From Asticcacaulis sp. AC466 (GTDB taxonomy: Bacteria; Pseudomonadota; Alphaproteobacteria; Caulobacterales; Caulobacteraceae), in assembly GCF_000495815.1 (NCBI RefSeq), contig NZ_AWGE01000001.1, positions 682,001-746,000 on the forward strand: a DNA stretch of 64,000 nucleotides. Direction: 5' to 3'. A model generated the notes under the pieces. The model saw only the letters and a list, made by a program, of their open reading frames with translations, did no database searches and was not told where the DNA came from. Shown in pieces: positions 25,552 through 34,188 of the stretch; position 1 is the stretch's first letter, and each line of letters begins with the position of its first letter. Made by a program: the position numbers and the translations under genes.

Positions 25552-25950
25552 CGTCTTTCTCCTTTGTTCGTGCGTTCGCCTGTTCCTCAGGCGATGACCT
25601 ATATAAACACGCGGCCTGTGAGCCCAAGCTGAACGGCGCGGTTCATATTGCATTCATCGTGCGGATATTTTTCTTTTTAAAAACAATTACTTAATATCTT
25701 TTTCCGGTGCGAAGCTACGTTTTTATTGGGAAAAATCCGATCCGGTTCTCCGCTTGGATACAGAGTGCTTTCCGAAAAGTGTGCTGCACTTTTCGGATAA
25801 AAAAGCACGTAAAAGCAAGGAAGTAGAGCGCCGATCTGATTCAGTCAGATCGGAATACGCTCTAAAGGACGGATCGGGCAAAAAAGGCTTGCCCTGACAG
25901 CGTTTGACGCGCAAAGAGCGGGGATTGATATCGTCCGTATGGGGGCCTGC
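25552..25950. other. 399-base intergenic region with a family A repeat
   Basis: AT-rich sequence up to about 25740 probably holds the promoter of the minus-strand secreted protein. A family A two-hairpin repeat fills 25764-25864. The remaining 85 bases lead into serC. I see no convincing gene. Confidence 0.6.
25764..25864 (-). repeat. Dispersed two-hairpin repeat, family A, copy 2
   Basis: Hairpin one is TCCGAAAAGTG with CACTTTTCGGA (25771-25797). Hairpin two is TAGAGCG..CGCTCTA with an inner CCGATCTGA/TCAGATCGG stem (25824-25864). A TTTTACGTG-type spacer joins them on the minus strand. It is homologous to 3884-3960 in reverse orientation and has longer stems. Confidence 0.65.
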
Positions 25951-27150
25951 ATGTCGAATTTTCCCACCAATGAACCGACCCGCAAACCACCGCGCGCCCC
26001 TGAGCGCCCCTGGTTTTCCTCCGGTCCGACATCCAAGCGCCCCGGATGGAGCGTCCAGGCGCTTTCCGGTGCACCGGTTGGGCGGTCGAACCGATCGAAA
26101 GTGACGGTTGCACGCCTCAATCAGGCGATAGAGCTGACCCGATCCGTGCTGGCCATCCCTGCCGACTATCATGTGCTGGTCATGCCGGCGTCCGACACCG
26201 GCGCGTTCGAAGCGGCCATGTGGAACCTGCTGGGGCAGCGTAAGGTGCAATTGCTGGCATTCGAAAGTTTCGGTCAATTGTGGGCGGATGATGCCGTCAA
26301 TCACCTGAAGCTCGATTGCGAAGTCCTGAACGCGCCTTACGGCCAGTTGCCAGACCTGTCGCGCATAGATCCCACGGCCGACCTGGTGTTTCCGTGGAAT
26401 GGCACGACATCGGGCGTGCGGGTGCCCAATGCCGACTTCCTGAATGGCCGCGAAGGTGCGGACGCCGGACTCGTCCTGTGCGACGCCACTTCGGCGGCGT
26501 TTTGTATGGAGTTGCCGTGGCAAAAGCTGGACGTGGTCACCTTCTCCTTCCAGAAGGCGTTGGGGGGCGAAGCGGGCTTTGGCGTTCTCGTCCTGTCGCC
26601 CAAGGCAATCGATCGGCTCAACAGCTTCGATTCGGGGCGACCCATCCCGAAAGTTATCCGCCTGAAGGCCAAGGGCCAGGCCGATATGAAGATCATCGGC
26701 GGCGACGCGATCAATACCTATTCCTTCCTGGTCATCGAAGATTATCTCGATGCCCTGCGCTGGGCTTTGCTGGAAGGCGGGCTGGAGGGCCTGATCCGAC
26801 GCTGCGACCGCAACTTCGCCACCCTGGCCGAATGGGTCGAGCGGACGTCGTGGATCGATTTCGTGGCGGAGATACCCGAAACGCGGTCCACCACTTCCGT
26901 CTGTCTCAAGTTTGTTGCGCCAGAGGTTGCGTCACTGGCCGAAGCGCTTCAGGCCAAGTTGGCCAGCAAGATCGGCTCGCTGCTGGAAATCGAGGGCGTG
27001 GCGTTTGACGTGGTCGGCTATCGTAACGCCCCGCCGGGCCTGCGTGTCTGGTGCGGATGCACGGTGGACGCGGACGACATCGATTCGTTGCTGCCGTGGC
27101 TGGAATGGGCCTATGCCGAGGCTTTGCAAGGCGTGATGGCTGCGGCTTGA
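25951..27150 (+). CDS. serC: Phosphoserine aminotransferase SerC
   Basis: A PLP enzyme making 3-phosphoserine from 3-phosphohydroxypyruvate and glutamate. The 399-residue form matches the longer alphaproteobacterial/archaeal type, with PERPWFSSGPTSKRPGW near the N terminus, a central DATSAAFCMELPW segment, and the PLP lysine in FSFQKALGGEAGFGV. ATG 25951 is favoured by GGGGG seven bases upstream; ATG 25939 is possible. The usual partner serA is not in the window; purA follows after 160 bases. Confidence 0.9.
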   Translation: MSNFPTNEPTRKPPRAPERPWFSSGPTSKRPGWSVQALSGAPVGRSNRSKVTVARLNQAIELTRSVLAIPADYHVLVMPASDTGAFEAAMWNLLGQRKVQLLAFESFGQLWADDAVNHLKLDCEVLNAPYGQLPDLSRIDPTADLVFPWNGTTSGVRVPNADFLNGREGADAGLVLCDATSAAFCMELPWQKLDVVTFSFQKALGGEAGFGVLVLSPKAIDRLNSFDSGRPIPKVIRLKAKGQADMKIIGGDAINTYSFLVIEDYLDALRWALLEGGLEGLIRRCDRNFATLAEWVERTSWIDFVAEIPETRSTTSVCLKFVAPEVASLAEALQAKLASKIGSLLEIEGVAFDVVGYRNAPPGLRVWCGCTVDADDIDSLLPWLEWAYAEALQGVMAAA

Positions 27151-27310
27151 TGCGGTGTGCCGGCTCCGCCGGCGGGCAATAACACTGTCGGCGGCTACGA
27201 TGCGATTGAGCAAAAAATAAAGGGTTACAAGCGCCGATTCCTGCTCTATAGGGTGCCACCGGTTAAAGCGCCCCTCTGCGCTGCAATAATCTTGGACCGG
27301 AGCAATCACC

Positions 27311-28600
27311 TTGGCAAACGTAACTGTAATTGGCGCCCAGTGGGGCGACGAAGGCAAAGGCAAGCTCGTCGACTGGCTTTCCAATCGCGCCGATGTTGTC
27401 GTGCGTTTTCAGGGCGGCCATAATGCCGGCCATACCCTGGTGGTCGATGGCAAGGTCTACAAGCTTTCCCTGCTGCCGTCCGGCGTCGTCCAGGGCAAGC
27501 TGTCCGTCGTTGGCAACGGCGTCGTCATCGATCCGTGGGCCCTGTTCGATGAAATCGCCCGCGTCGAAGCGCTCGGCCTGAGCATCACGCCCGAGCTGCT
27601 GGTCATTGCCGACAATGCCTGCCTGATTCTGCCCATCCACTCCGAACTCGATATCGCCCGCGAAAACGCCGCCGGCGCCAACAAGATCGGCACCACAGGC
27701 CGCGGTATCGGTCCCGCCTATGAAGACAAGGTCGGCCGCCGCGCCATCCGCGTCGCCGACCTGGCCGACCTCGACGCCCTGGAAAACAAGATTGACCGCC
27801 TGCTGACCCACCACAATGCGTTGCGCAAGGGCCTTGGTCTGCCGGATGTCGACGTCGCCGCCCTGGTGCAGAAGCTCAAAGATATTGCGCCGCGCCTGCT
27901 GCCGTTCATCAAGCCGGTCTGGTATGTGCTCGACAAGGCCAAGCACGAAGGCAAGCGTATCCTGTTTGAAGGCGCACAAGGCGCACTCCTCGACATCGAC
28001 CACGGCACCTATCCCTTTGTCACTTCCTCCAATACGGTGGCCGGTCAGGCCGCCGCCGGGTCCGGCATGGGGCCTAAGTCGGTCGGTTACGTCCTGGGTA
28101 TCCTGAAAGCCTACACCACGCGTGTCGGCTCCGGCCCATTCCCCACGGAACTGTTCGATGAGGTCGGGCAGGGCATCGCCACGCGCGGTCATGAATTCGG
28201 CACCGTTACCGGCCGGGCGCGCCGTGTCGGATGGCTGGATGCCGTCCTGGCCCGTCAATCGATTGCTATCAATGGCATCGACGGCATTGCCCTCACCAAG
28301 CTCGACATTCTGGATGGTATCGAAACGATCAAGGTTTGCGTCGGCTATAAGGTCGGCGACAAGGTGCTCGACTACCTGCCGGCCGGTTTCAAGGATCAGC
28401 AGGGCATTGAGCCGATCTATGAAGAAATCGAGGGCTGGAGCGAGAGCACCCAAGGCGCACGGTCGTGGAAGGACCTGCCGGGGAACGCCGTGAAATATGT
28501 CCGCCGCATCGAGGAATTGATCGGTGCGCCTGTCGCCTTGCTGTCAACCTCGCCGGAACGCGACGACACGATCCTGATGCGTGATCCATTCCAGGACTAA
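27311..28600 (+). CDS. purA: Adenylosuccinate synthetase PurA
   Basis: It converts IMP and aspartate to adenylosuccinate with GTP, the first committed step to AMP. The 429 residues start with the GTP loop [19 protein letters not shown], followed by [25 protein letters not shown] and [23 protein letters not shown], all diagnostic. The start is TTG 27311 (MANVTV), supported by GGAG eight bases upstream. The stop codon lies inside a 16-bp tandem repeat. A weak terminator follows. Confidence 0.97.
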   Translation: MANVTVIGAQWGDEGKGKLVDWLSNRADVVVRFQGGHNAGHTLVVDGKVYKLSLLPSGVVQGKLSVVGNGVVIDPWALFDEIARVEALGLSITPELLVIADNACLILPIHSELDIARENAAGANKIGTTGRGIGPAYEDKVGRRAIRVADLADLDALENKIDRLLTHHNALRKGLGLPDVDVAALVQKLKDIAPRLLPFIKPVWYVLDKAKHEGKRILFEGAQGALLDIDHGTYPFVTSSNTVAGQAAAGSGMGPKSVGYVLGILKAYTTRVGSGPFPTELFDEVGQGIATRGHEFGTVTGRARRVGWLDAVLARQSIAINGIDGIALTKLDILDGIETIKVCVGYKVGDKVLDYLPAGFKDQQGIEPIYEEIEGWSESTQGARSWKDLPGNAVKYVRRIEELIGAPVALLSTSPERDDTILMRDPFQD

Positions 28601-28634
28601 AGCTGGCCAGGACTGAATCTGGCCAGGATTGCGT
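28591..28634 (+). repeat. 16-bp tandem repeat spanning the purA stop codon
   Basis: CCAGGACT at 28591, CCAGGACT at 28607 and CCAGGATT at 28623 recur with an exact 16-bp period. The first copy contains the stop codon of purA. Confidence 0.6.
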
Positions 28635-28671
28635 CGGCTCACAATTAAGTTTGCAGCGACGGCTTTTTTTT
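28632..28671 (+). terminator. Weak terminator after purA
   Basis: A short CGTCG/CGACG stem (28632-28636, 28657-28661) is followed by an eight-T run at 28664-28671. Confidence 0.45.
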
Positions 28672-28739
28672 GCGGTGCCAGATAAATTAATTTTTACGAA
28701 TACGGCATATGCTCGCGGCAGACCTTGCGAGAATATGCC

Positions 28740-29537
28740 GTGTTATCCATTGATCCCAAGCTGGAAGCGAAGCTCAAACCGCATTTGAAACGGGTGCTTG
28801 TTATGGAAAGCAATCCCGCCTATGCGCGCATTCTGGTCGACATGTTGCGGGTTATTGGCGCAGAGCAGGTGCATCTGGAAACGGATGACCGCCGTGGCGA
28901 AATGATGTGTGAAGACTTCGACCCTCAGGTGATTTTCTGCGATCTCAAGGGACCGACCATTCACGGTGCGCGCTTTGTTACCGCGTTGCGTCGATCGAAC
29001 ATGAAATGCCGCAAGATTCCGGTGATCATGATGGCGTCGAATGAGGAGCCTGAGACGATCAAGGACGCGCGCGACTGTGGCAGCGACGAGATCATGAAAA
29101 AGCCCTTTGCCGCCAATGATCTTATCCAGCGCCTGGACCACGTCTTCAACAAGGCATCGCCTTGGATCGAGGCTATAATGTATGTCGGGCCGGATCGCCG
29201 CCGCTTCAATTCGGGGGGCGGACCTAGCACACGCGCACCGGAAACCATGTCTGACGGCATGAAGCGTATAGAACAGAGCGTTCGCATTCTGCGCGCCGCC
29301 AGCCTGCAATTCGATACCGATCGCAAGCAGGCCAAGCGCGCCATCACCGCCCAACTGGAAGTTCTGGTGCCGGCGTGCAAGTCCATTACCCATCCCGAAT
29401 TCAAGAGCGCGGTGGCCGAAATTTTCCAGGCTTACAAATCATCGAATCTGAGTGGCGAAATGCTCAAGGCACCGGTCGCGGTACTGGCAAGATTATTCAA
29501 AATAGATGAAGCGCCCAAAGCCGGCCAAGCCGCCTGA
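28740..29537 (+). CDS. Receiver-domain (response-regulator-like) protein with alpha-helical C terminus
   Basis: The N-terminal 130 residues are a CheY-like receiver: the phospho-acceptor Asp in IFCDLKG (about 68), a conserved Lys in IMKKPF (about 121) and the beta strands RVLVMESN and IPVIMMAS. The usual acidic pair after strand one is reduced to Glu-Ser. The C-terminal 130 residues are helical, with no DNA-binding or enzymatic signature, so the output is probably protein-protein. GTG 28740 is the likely start; TTG 28725 is possible. It lies between purA and the convergent rpoH, without a histidine kinase. Confidence 0.82.
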   Translation: MLSIDPKLEAKLKPHLKRVLVMESNPAYARILVDMLRVIGAEQVHLETDDRRGEMMCEDFDPQVIFCDLKGPTIHGARFVTALRRSNMKCRKIPVIMMASNEEPETIKDARDCGSDEIMKKPFAANDLIQRLDHVFNKASPWIEAIMYVGPDRRRFNSGGGPSTRAPETMSDGMKRIEQSVRILRAASLQFDTDRKQAKRAITAQLEVLVPACKSITHPEFKSAVAEIFQAYKSSNLSGEMLKAPVAVLARLFKIDEAPKAGQAA

Positions 29538-29544
29538 TCGGCGC

Positions 29545-29576
29545 AAAAAAGCCCGGTATATAAACCGGGCTTTTTT
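29545..29576. terminator. Bidirectional terminator between the receiver gene and rpoH
   Basis: AAAAAAGCCCGGT pairs with ACCGGGCTTTTTT around a short AT loop. The T run on one strand and the A run on the other let it serve both convergent genes. Confidence 0.9.
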
Positions 29577-29604
29577 GTTTGTTGCCGTCTTACCTGTGCG
29601 TGTC

Positions 29605-30570
29605 TCAGGCCGCTTGCGAGGCGGAAATCATTGCCTTTTGCAGCTTTTCGAAGGCGCGGACCTCGATCTGGCGAACGCGTTCGCGCGACACACCGAAGCG
29701 TTCAGCCAGGTCTTCCAGCGTGGTCGGGTTGTCCTTGAGGCGGCGCTCGGTCAGGATTTCCTTTTCCCGATCGTTCAATTCGCCCATGGCGGCGCGCATC
29801 AGGGTCATGCGCTGGTCGTATTCTTCAGAATCGGCCAGCACGGTTTCTTGCGATTGCTGCGTGTCATCAACCAACCAGTCCTGCCATTCCGATTCACCTT
29901 CGGAGGCACGTAAGGGGGCGTTTAGCGACGAATCCGGCGACGACATGCGACGGTTCATGCTGATGACGTCGGCTTCGGATACGCCCAGCTTCGTGGCGAT
30001 CTGTTCGACCTGATCGTGCTTAAGGTCGCCTTCTTCAAGGGCGGAAATTTCCGACTTCACCTTGCGCAGGTTGAAGAAAAGCTTCTTTTGCGCCGCGGTT
30101 GTCCCCATCTTGACGAGCGACCACGAACGCAGGACGTATTCCTGAATAGAGGCCTTGATCCACCACATGGCGTAGGTAGCCAGGCGGAAACCGCGATCGG
30201 GATCGAACTTCTTGACCGCCTGCATCAGACCGACATTGCCTTCGCTGATCACTTCGCCGACCGGCAGGCCGTAGCCGCGGTAGCCCATGGCGATCTTAGC
30301 GACGAGACGCAGGTGCGACGTTACCAGCCGGTGCGCGGCCTTCGGGTCCTGGTGCTCCGCCCAGCGCTTGGCCAGCATGAATTCCTCATCCTTGGCCAGC
30401 ATTGGAAACTTGCGGATTTCCGAGAGATAACGATTCAGGCCGCCATCGGGCGACAGGGCCGGCATAACGTTGGCCACGTTCGAGGTAAGGGCAAGCGAGC
30501 TGCTCATAGGTGCATCACTTTCTGGTCGGGAATCTGACGAGCGGTCAGGATGGGAGGGTGTGTCAGACAT
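29605..30570 (-). CDS. rpoH: RNA polymerase heat-shock sigma factor RpoH (sigma-32)
   Basis: It directs transcription of chaperone and protease genes. Region 2 is clear (GNVGLMQAVKKFDPDRGFRLATYAMWWIKASIQ). The RpoH box QKKLFFNLRK (about 161-170) separates it from other group 3 sigmas, and region 4 ends with GVSRERVRQIEVRAFEKL. From ATG 30570 the product is 321 aa; ATG 30507 would give 300 aa and remove a polar, unconserved leader of 21 residues, nearer the usual length. The gene follows rluD on the same strand across 212 bases and ends at a bidirectional terminator. Confidence 0.95.
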   Translation of the reverse strand: MSDTPSHPDRSSDSRPESDAPMSSSLALTSNVANVMPALSPDGGLNRYLSEIRKFPMLAKDEEFMLAKRWAEHQDPKAAHRLVTSHLRLVAKIAMGYRGYGLPVGEVISEGNVGLMQAVKKFDPDRGFRLATYAMWWIKASIQEYVLRSWSLVKMGTTAAQKKLFFNLRKVKSEISALEEGDLKHDQVEQIATKLGVSEADVISMNRRMSSPDSSLNAPLRASEGESEWQDWLVDDTQQSQETVLADSEEYDQRMTLMRAAMGELNDREKEILTERRLKDNPTTLEDLAERFGVSRERVRQIEVRAFEKLQKAMISASQAA

Positions 30571-30782
30571 GAGACCAAGGCCTTATCCTGCGAGGGGGGA
30601 CACAGGACGGCGAGCCCCATGCCTGACACCTGTGAGAGTATTTAGGAAGCCTTTTTGCGAAAAAAAGACCTCCTGGCCCCTCAATTGCGAATTTGTTGCA
30701 TAAAAGTACCATACGGAAGGGGAAGGCTTCGTTCACAAACAGGTGAGTGCAGCGCAGCACGATGTCGCAAGCCTTTTCCCGC

Positions 30783-31820
30783 CTAATACATTTCCGCCAG
30801 CGCCTCGACCAGGGCCTGCATGTCGTCGGGCATACTCGCCCGGAATTTCAGTTTTTCGCCGGTGATGGGATGCACGAAACCAAGCAGGCCGGCGTGCAGG
30901 GCCTGACGGTTGAAGTCCAGCGCCTTCAGGACCTCCTGTACGGCCTTGGCGGGTGCGCCAGAGCCGTAAACCGGGTCGCCCAGGCAGGGACAGCCCAGAT
31001 GTGCCATATGGACGCGAATTTGATGGGTGCGGCCGGTTTCGAGGCGACAAGCCAGGAGGGCGGCCAAGGGTTTGTCGTCCCCGAACACTTCCTCGAGCCT
31101 GTAGTGCGTGACTGCCTGACGCCCGCCCGCGCGCAAGACGGCCATCTTCTTGCGGTCGTGATGAGAGCGGCCGATCTGGGTGGTGACGGTGCCTGACATG
31201 TATCGGGGCGCGCCGCGCACAATCGCCTTGTACTCGCGGTCAATATCGTGCGTGGCGAACAGCTCAGACAACGCCCGATGGGCGACGTCCGACTTGGCTG
31301 CGACCAGAATGCCCGACGTGTCCTTGTCCAGGCGGTGAACGATACCGGGGCGCACGACGCCGCCTATGCCGGACAGCGAGTCGCCGCAATGATACAACAA
31401 GGCATTGACGAGCGTCCCGTCGCGCGTGCCGGGCGCCGGGTGAGCGGCCATACCGACCGCCTTGTTGACCACGATCAGGTGTGCGTCTTCATACAGGATG
31501 TCGAGCGGGATATTCTGTGGCTCCGGCGTGGCGCTGATGGGGGCCGGAATGCTTAGCGTATATTCCCCGACATGGGCCTTGTGCTTGCCGTCCGTAATCC
31601 GTGTGCCGTTAAGGCTCAGGCGGCCCTCGGCAATGAGGGCTTGCAGACGCGCGCGCGACAGGTCGGGAAAATGCGGCGCCAGAACGCGATCGAGGCGATC
31701 GCCGGTATCGTCCGGACCGAGGGTGGCGGTCAGGCTTAGTATTTCGTCCGCGTCGAGCGCGTCGTCTTCGTCGATATCTTCTACCAAGTCTTCGGGCAGC
31801 TTTTCGGGTATTCGGGTCAT
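30783..31820 (-). CDS. rluD: 23S rRNA pseudouridine synthase, RluD type
   Basis: It isomerises uridines in 23S rRNA helix 69. The 345 residues have an acidic N-terminal extension (about 30 residues), an S4 RNA-binding domain (about 40-95) and the RluA-family catalytic core with HRLDKDTSG (Asp near 165), then RLETGRTHQIRVHMAHLGCP. The start is ATG 31820. It lies directly upstream of rpoH on the same strand. RluD and RluC/RluA paralogues are hard to separate by eye; the S4 domain and length favour RluD. Confidence 0.9.
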   Translation of the reverse strand: MTRIPEKLPEDLVEDIDEDDALDADEILSLTATLGPDDTGDRLDRVLAPHFPDLSRARLQALIAEGRLSLNGTRITDGKHKAHVGEYTLSIPAPISATPEPQNIPLDILYEDAHLIVVNKAVGMAAHPAPGTRDGTLVNALLYHCGDSLSGIGGVVRPGIVHRLDKDTSGILVAAKSDVAHRALSELFATHDIDREYKAIVRGAPRYMSGTVTTQIGRSHHDRKKMAVLRAGGRQAVTHYRLEEVFGDDKPLAALLACRLETGRTHQIRVHMAHLGCPCLGDPVYGSGAPAKAVQEVLKALDFNRQALHAGLLGFVHPITGEKLKFRASMPDDMQALVEALAEMY

Positions 31821-31863
31821 GCGCCTATCTGCCCGCCACGCTTACGGAAAGCAAGCGGCAATA

Positions 31864-31896
31864 AAAAACCCCGGCGAATACCCGCCGGGGTTTTTA
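31864..31896 (-). terminator. Terminator after the first exbD gene
   Basis: ACCCCGGCG pairs with CGCCGGGGT around a short loop, flanked by an A run and a T run. Located 20 bases past the exbD stop on the minus strand, it separates exbD from rluD. Confidence 0.88.
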
Positions 31897-31915
31897 AAGA
31901 AGGTATTGGAGAAAC

Positions 31916-32362
31916 CTATTCCATATCTTCGTTGATCAGGCCGATCTTGAGATAACCGTTTTGTTGCAGCTCGTTGATCACCTTGACGAAGTCAGCGTAC
32001 TGAATGTCCTTGTCGCCACGGACGAGGATACGTTGTTCAGCCAGTGGCGTGTTCGGATCGTTGACGCGAAGGGCGGCAGCAACGTCAGCAATCAGGGTCG
32101 GCATGCTGGTCTTTTGTGGCCCGATATAGATATCGTCGGGGCCCATGATCGAGATGAACACCGGATCAGGGCGCTTGACGTTCGTGGGGGGCGCCTTGGC
32201 GGGCGGCAAGTCCAGCTTGATCGAGACAGTGGCGGCCGGGATGGACACCATGAAGATGATCAGCAGAACGAGCATGACGTCAACGAAAGGCGTGACGTTG
32301 ATGTCGGCGTTCTGTGCAATGGTATAACGGCCACCGCCGCCGCCACCGAGCTTTGCACCCAT
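31916..32362 (-). CDS. ExbD/TolR-family biopolymer transport protein (copy 1)
   Basis: A 148-residue inner-membrane protein that with ExbB/TolQ couples proton flow to TonB or Tol function. After a Gly-rich cytoplasmic N terminus comes ADINVTPFVDVMLVLLIIFMV, the single transmembrane helix with the conserved proton-carrying Asp, then a periplasmic domain ending in the typical RGDKDIQYADFVKVINELQQNGYLKIGLINE pattern. ATG 32362 has AGGGAG upstream. An ExbB/TolQ partner is not in the window. It is a close paralogue of the next upstream gene. Confidence 0.92.
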   Translation of the reverse strand: MGAKLGGGGGGRYTIAQNADINVTPFVDVMLVLLIIFMVSIPAATVSIKLDLPPAKAPPTNVKRPDPVFISIMGPDDIYIGPQKTSMPTLIADVAAALRVNDPNTPLAEQRILVRGDKDIQYADFVKVINELQQNGYLKIGLINEDME

Positions 32363-32657
32363 AATTTAACTCCCTAAAGGCCGCCCTGAATCCTTGTGAT
32401 CCAGGAGGCAAACATTTTGCCATCGGTTTACACAACGGGCATGACTATGCGCCGCCTTTCGACCGGTCGTCTGCGATTTAGGACAACTCATAGTCAAAAG
32501 TAAAGTGCGAAAGGCGGCGATATAGCTAAGAGATTAAGAATATTTCATGTCTGCCGGCGCTTAGTCTCTCTGCGGGCGAACTTTTCGGGCGGCGGCCACC
32601 AACCCTGCGACCGCAGGTACGTGGCCAGGCGTATCAATCGGGCGAATCGTATCGTCG
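32363..32657 (-). promoter_or_regulatory. Exon-free spacer between two exbD genes with interleaved inverted repeats
   Basis: A 295-base region with no gene. It contains two inverted repeats whose arms alternate (a at 32442-32449, b at 32450-32461, a' at 32489-32496, b' at 32508-32519), so only one hairpin, or a pseudoknot, can form. It lies in the leader of the downstream exbD copy. Confidence 0.5.
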
Positions 32658-33092
32658 TTATTCGACGTCTTCGTTGATCAGGCCGATATGAGTATAGCCG
32701 TTTTGCTGCAATTCGTTGAGTACGCGAACGAAGTCGGCATATTCGACATCCTTGTCGCCGCGGACGAGGACACGTTGTTCAGCCAGCGGCGTATTCGGAT
32801 CGATGGCGCGCAGTGCGGCGGCAACGGTCACTGCGAGTGTGCCGAGGCTGGTCTTGCGGTCGGCGACGTAGATGTCGTCGGGGCCCATGACCGAAATAAA
32901 GACGGGATCAGCTTTTTTGATGTGCCCGTCCGCCGGTGGCATGTCCAACTTGATTGAGGTGGTCGCTACCGGGATGGAGACCATGAAAATGATCAGCAGA
33001 ACCAGCATGACATCGACGAATGGCGTGACATTGATGTCGGCGTTTTGCGCGATGGTGTAGCGGCCGCCCGACGGTGTGAGTTTGGCGCCCAT
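32658..33092 (-). CDS. ExbD/TolR-family biopolymer transport protein (copy 2)
   Basis: A 144-residue paralogue of the adjacent exbD, with the same ADINVTPFVDVMLVLLIIFMVSIP transmembrane segment (conserved Asp) and the same periplasmic ending. It differs mainly in the N-terminal glycine run and the Pro-rich stretch after the membrane helix. ATG 33092 has a full AGGAGG ribosome binding site. The two copies are 295 bases apart on the same strand, indicating tandem duplication. Some Caulobacterales carry two ExbD proteins beside one ExbB; no exbB or tonB is visible here. Confidence 0.92.
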   Translation of the reverse strand: MGAKLTPSGGRYTIAQNADINVTPFVDVMLVLLIIFMVSIPVATTSIKLDMPPADGHIKKADPVFISVMGPDDIYVADRKTSLGTLAVTVAAALRAIDPNTPLAEQRVLVRGDKDVEYADFVRVLNELQQNGYTHIGLINEDVE

Positions 33093-33213
33093 GATAATCC
33101 TCCTGAGTGTGGATATTGCATGACATTAATTTATGCCTTACATTATACTTTGTAAAGCAAGGTATATAAAAATGTTTCGGGAGGAGCCGGTGACGACAAT
33201 GAAGACGATAATG

Positions 33214-33242
33214 AAAAAGCGGTCCCGCGCGAACGGAACCGC
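33214..33242 (-). terminator. Terminator after folE
   Basis: On the minus strand GCGGTTCCG pairs with CGGGACCGC (one T-G pair) around a short loop and is followed by five T. Confidence 0.7.
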
Positions 33243-33282
33243 CTATATCAAAAGGTCTGTTTGTCCGCCGAAGCGGCGTCGA

Positions 33283-33945
33283 TTACTTGCGGGGCTGGGC
33301 CAGGCGCAGGAAGCGTTCCTGCAGCGACAGGTCGGTCTTGAACACGCCGGTGAAGCGCGTGGTGACCGTGGTAACGTTCTTATGGTGAACGCCGCGCGTC
33401 GACATGCACTGGTGCTCCGCATCGATCAGGACCGCAACGCCCAGGGGCGCCAGGCTTTCTTCGAGCGCATCGGCCACCTGCTTGGTCATGGTTTCCTGGG
33501 TTTGCAGGCGCTTGGCGAAGATTTCGACCACGCGGGCGATCTTGGAAATGCCGACAACCTTATCGGTCGGCATATAGGCCACCCAGGCCTTGCCGAGGAA
33601 CGGCGCCATATGGTGTTCGCAATGCGACTCGACATCGATTTCCCGCAGCATGACCATATCGTCATAGCCTTGGACGTCCTCGAAGGTGCGCGACAATTCC
33701 TTTTTCGGGTCGGCGGCGTAGCCCTGGAACCATTCTTCGTAGGCATCGACAACGCGCTTGGGCGTATCGATCAGGCCTTCACGTTCGGGGTCGTCACCGG
33801 CCCAGGCCAGCAGAGTCTTGACGGCCTTCATAGCCTCTTCCCGCGACGGACGATTGGTGTAGGTGACCACGCTCTTCGGCTTGGAGGTATTGAGCAGGTT
33901 ATGTTCAGAAGACGTCAAAGTGGCCTTGCTGTCGAGACTATCCAT
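33283..33945 (-). CDS. folE: GTP cyclohydrolase I FolE
   Basis: It makes dihydroneopterin triphosphate from GTP, the first step of folate (and possibly queuosine) synthesis. The 220 residues include the zinc and catalytic motifs CEHHMAPF and the QCMSTRGVHH segment, plus the LQTQETMTKQVADAL helix typical of FolE type 1. ATG 33945 has AGGGGA six bases upstream; the longer frame to 34005 would add 20 unconserved residues. A terminator follows at 33214. It is divergent from cysS. Confidence 0.95.
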   Translation of the reverse strand: MDSLDSKATLTSSEHNLLNTSKPKSVVTYTNRPSREEAMKAVKTLLAWAGDDPEREGLIDTPKRVVDAYEEWFQGYAADPKKELSRTFEDVQGYDDMVMLREIDVESHCEHHMAPFLGKAWVAYMPTDKVVGISKIARVVEIFAKRLQTQETMTKQVADALEESLAPLGVAVLIDAEHQCMSTRGVHHKNVTTVTTRFTGVFKTDLSLQERFLRLAQPRK

Positions 33946-34188
33946 AAATTTCCCCTTGAGGGCCGAGTAGCGCCGGAACGACGGTTCCGGAATGACGCGT
34001 GACATCCCTCAAATACAAAACACCTGGGCACCGTATGCGCCCCGGCGGGTCGATTTCTGTCAGTGCCATATTCAGGCGGTCAAGAAATCTAACGCGCCCT
34101 TATACCTCATTTCCGCGCGAATTGGATCATCGTGGCAAGAAATTACGTGGTGTTGGAGCGTCCCGGCGTCTATATGGGAGGAAGAGCT

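Noticed and set aside
27150-27311. GCCGGC-rich hairpin between serC and purA as a terminator
   Set aside because: The stem is only five base pairs and no T run follows.
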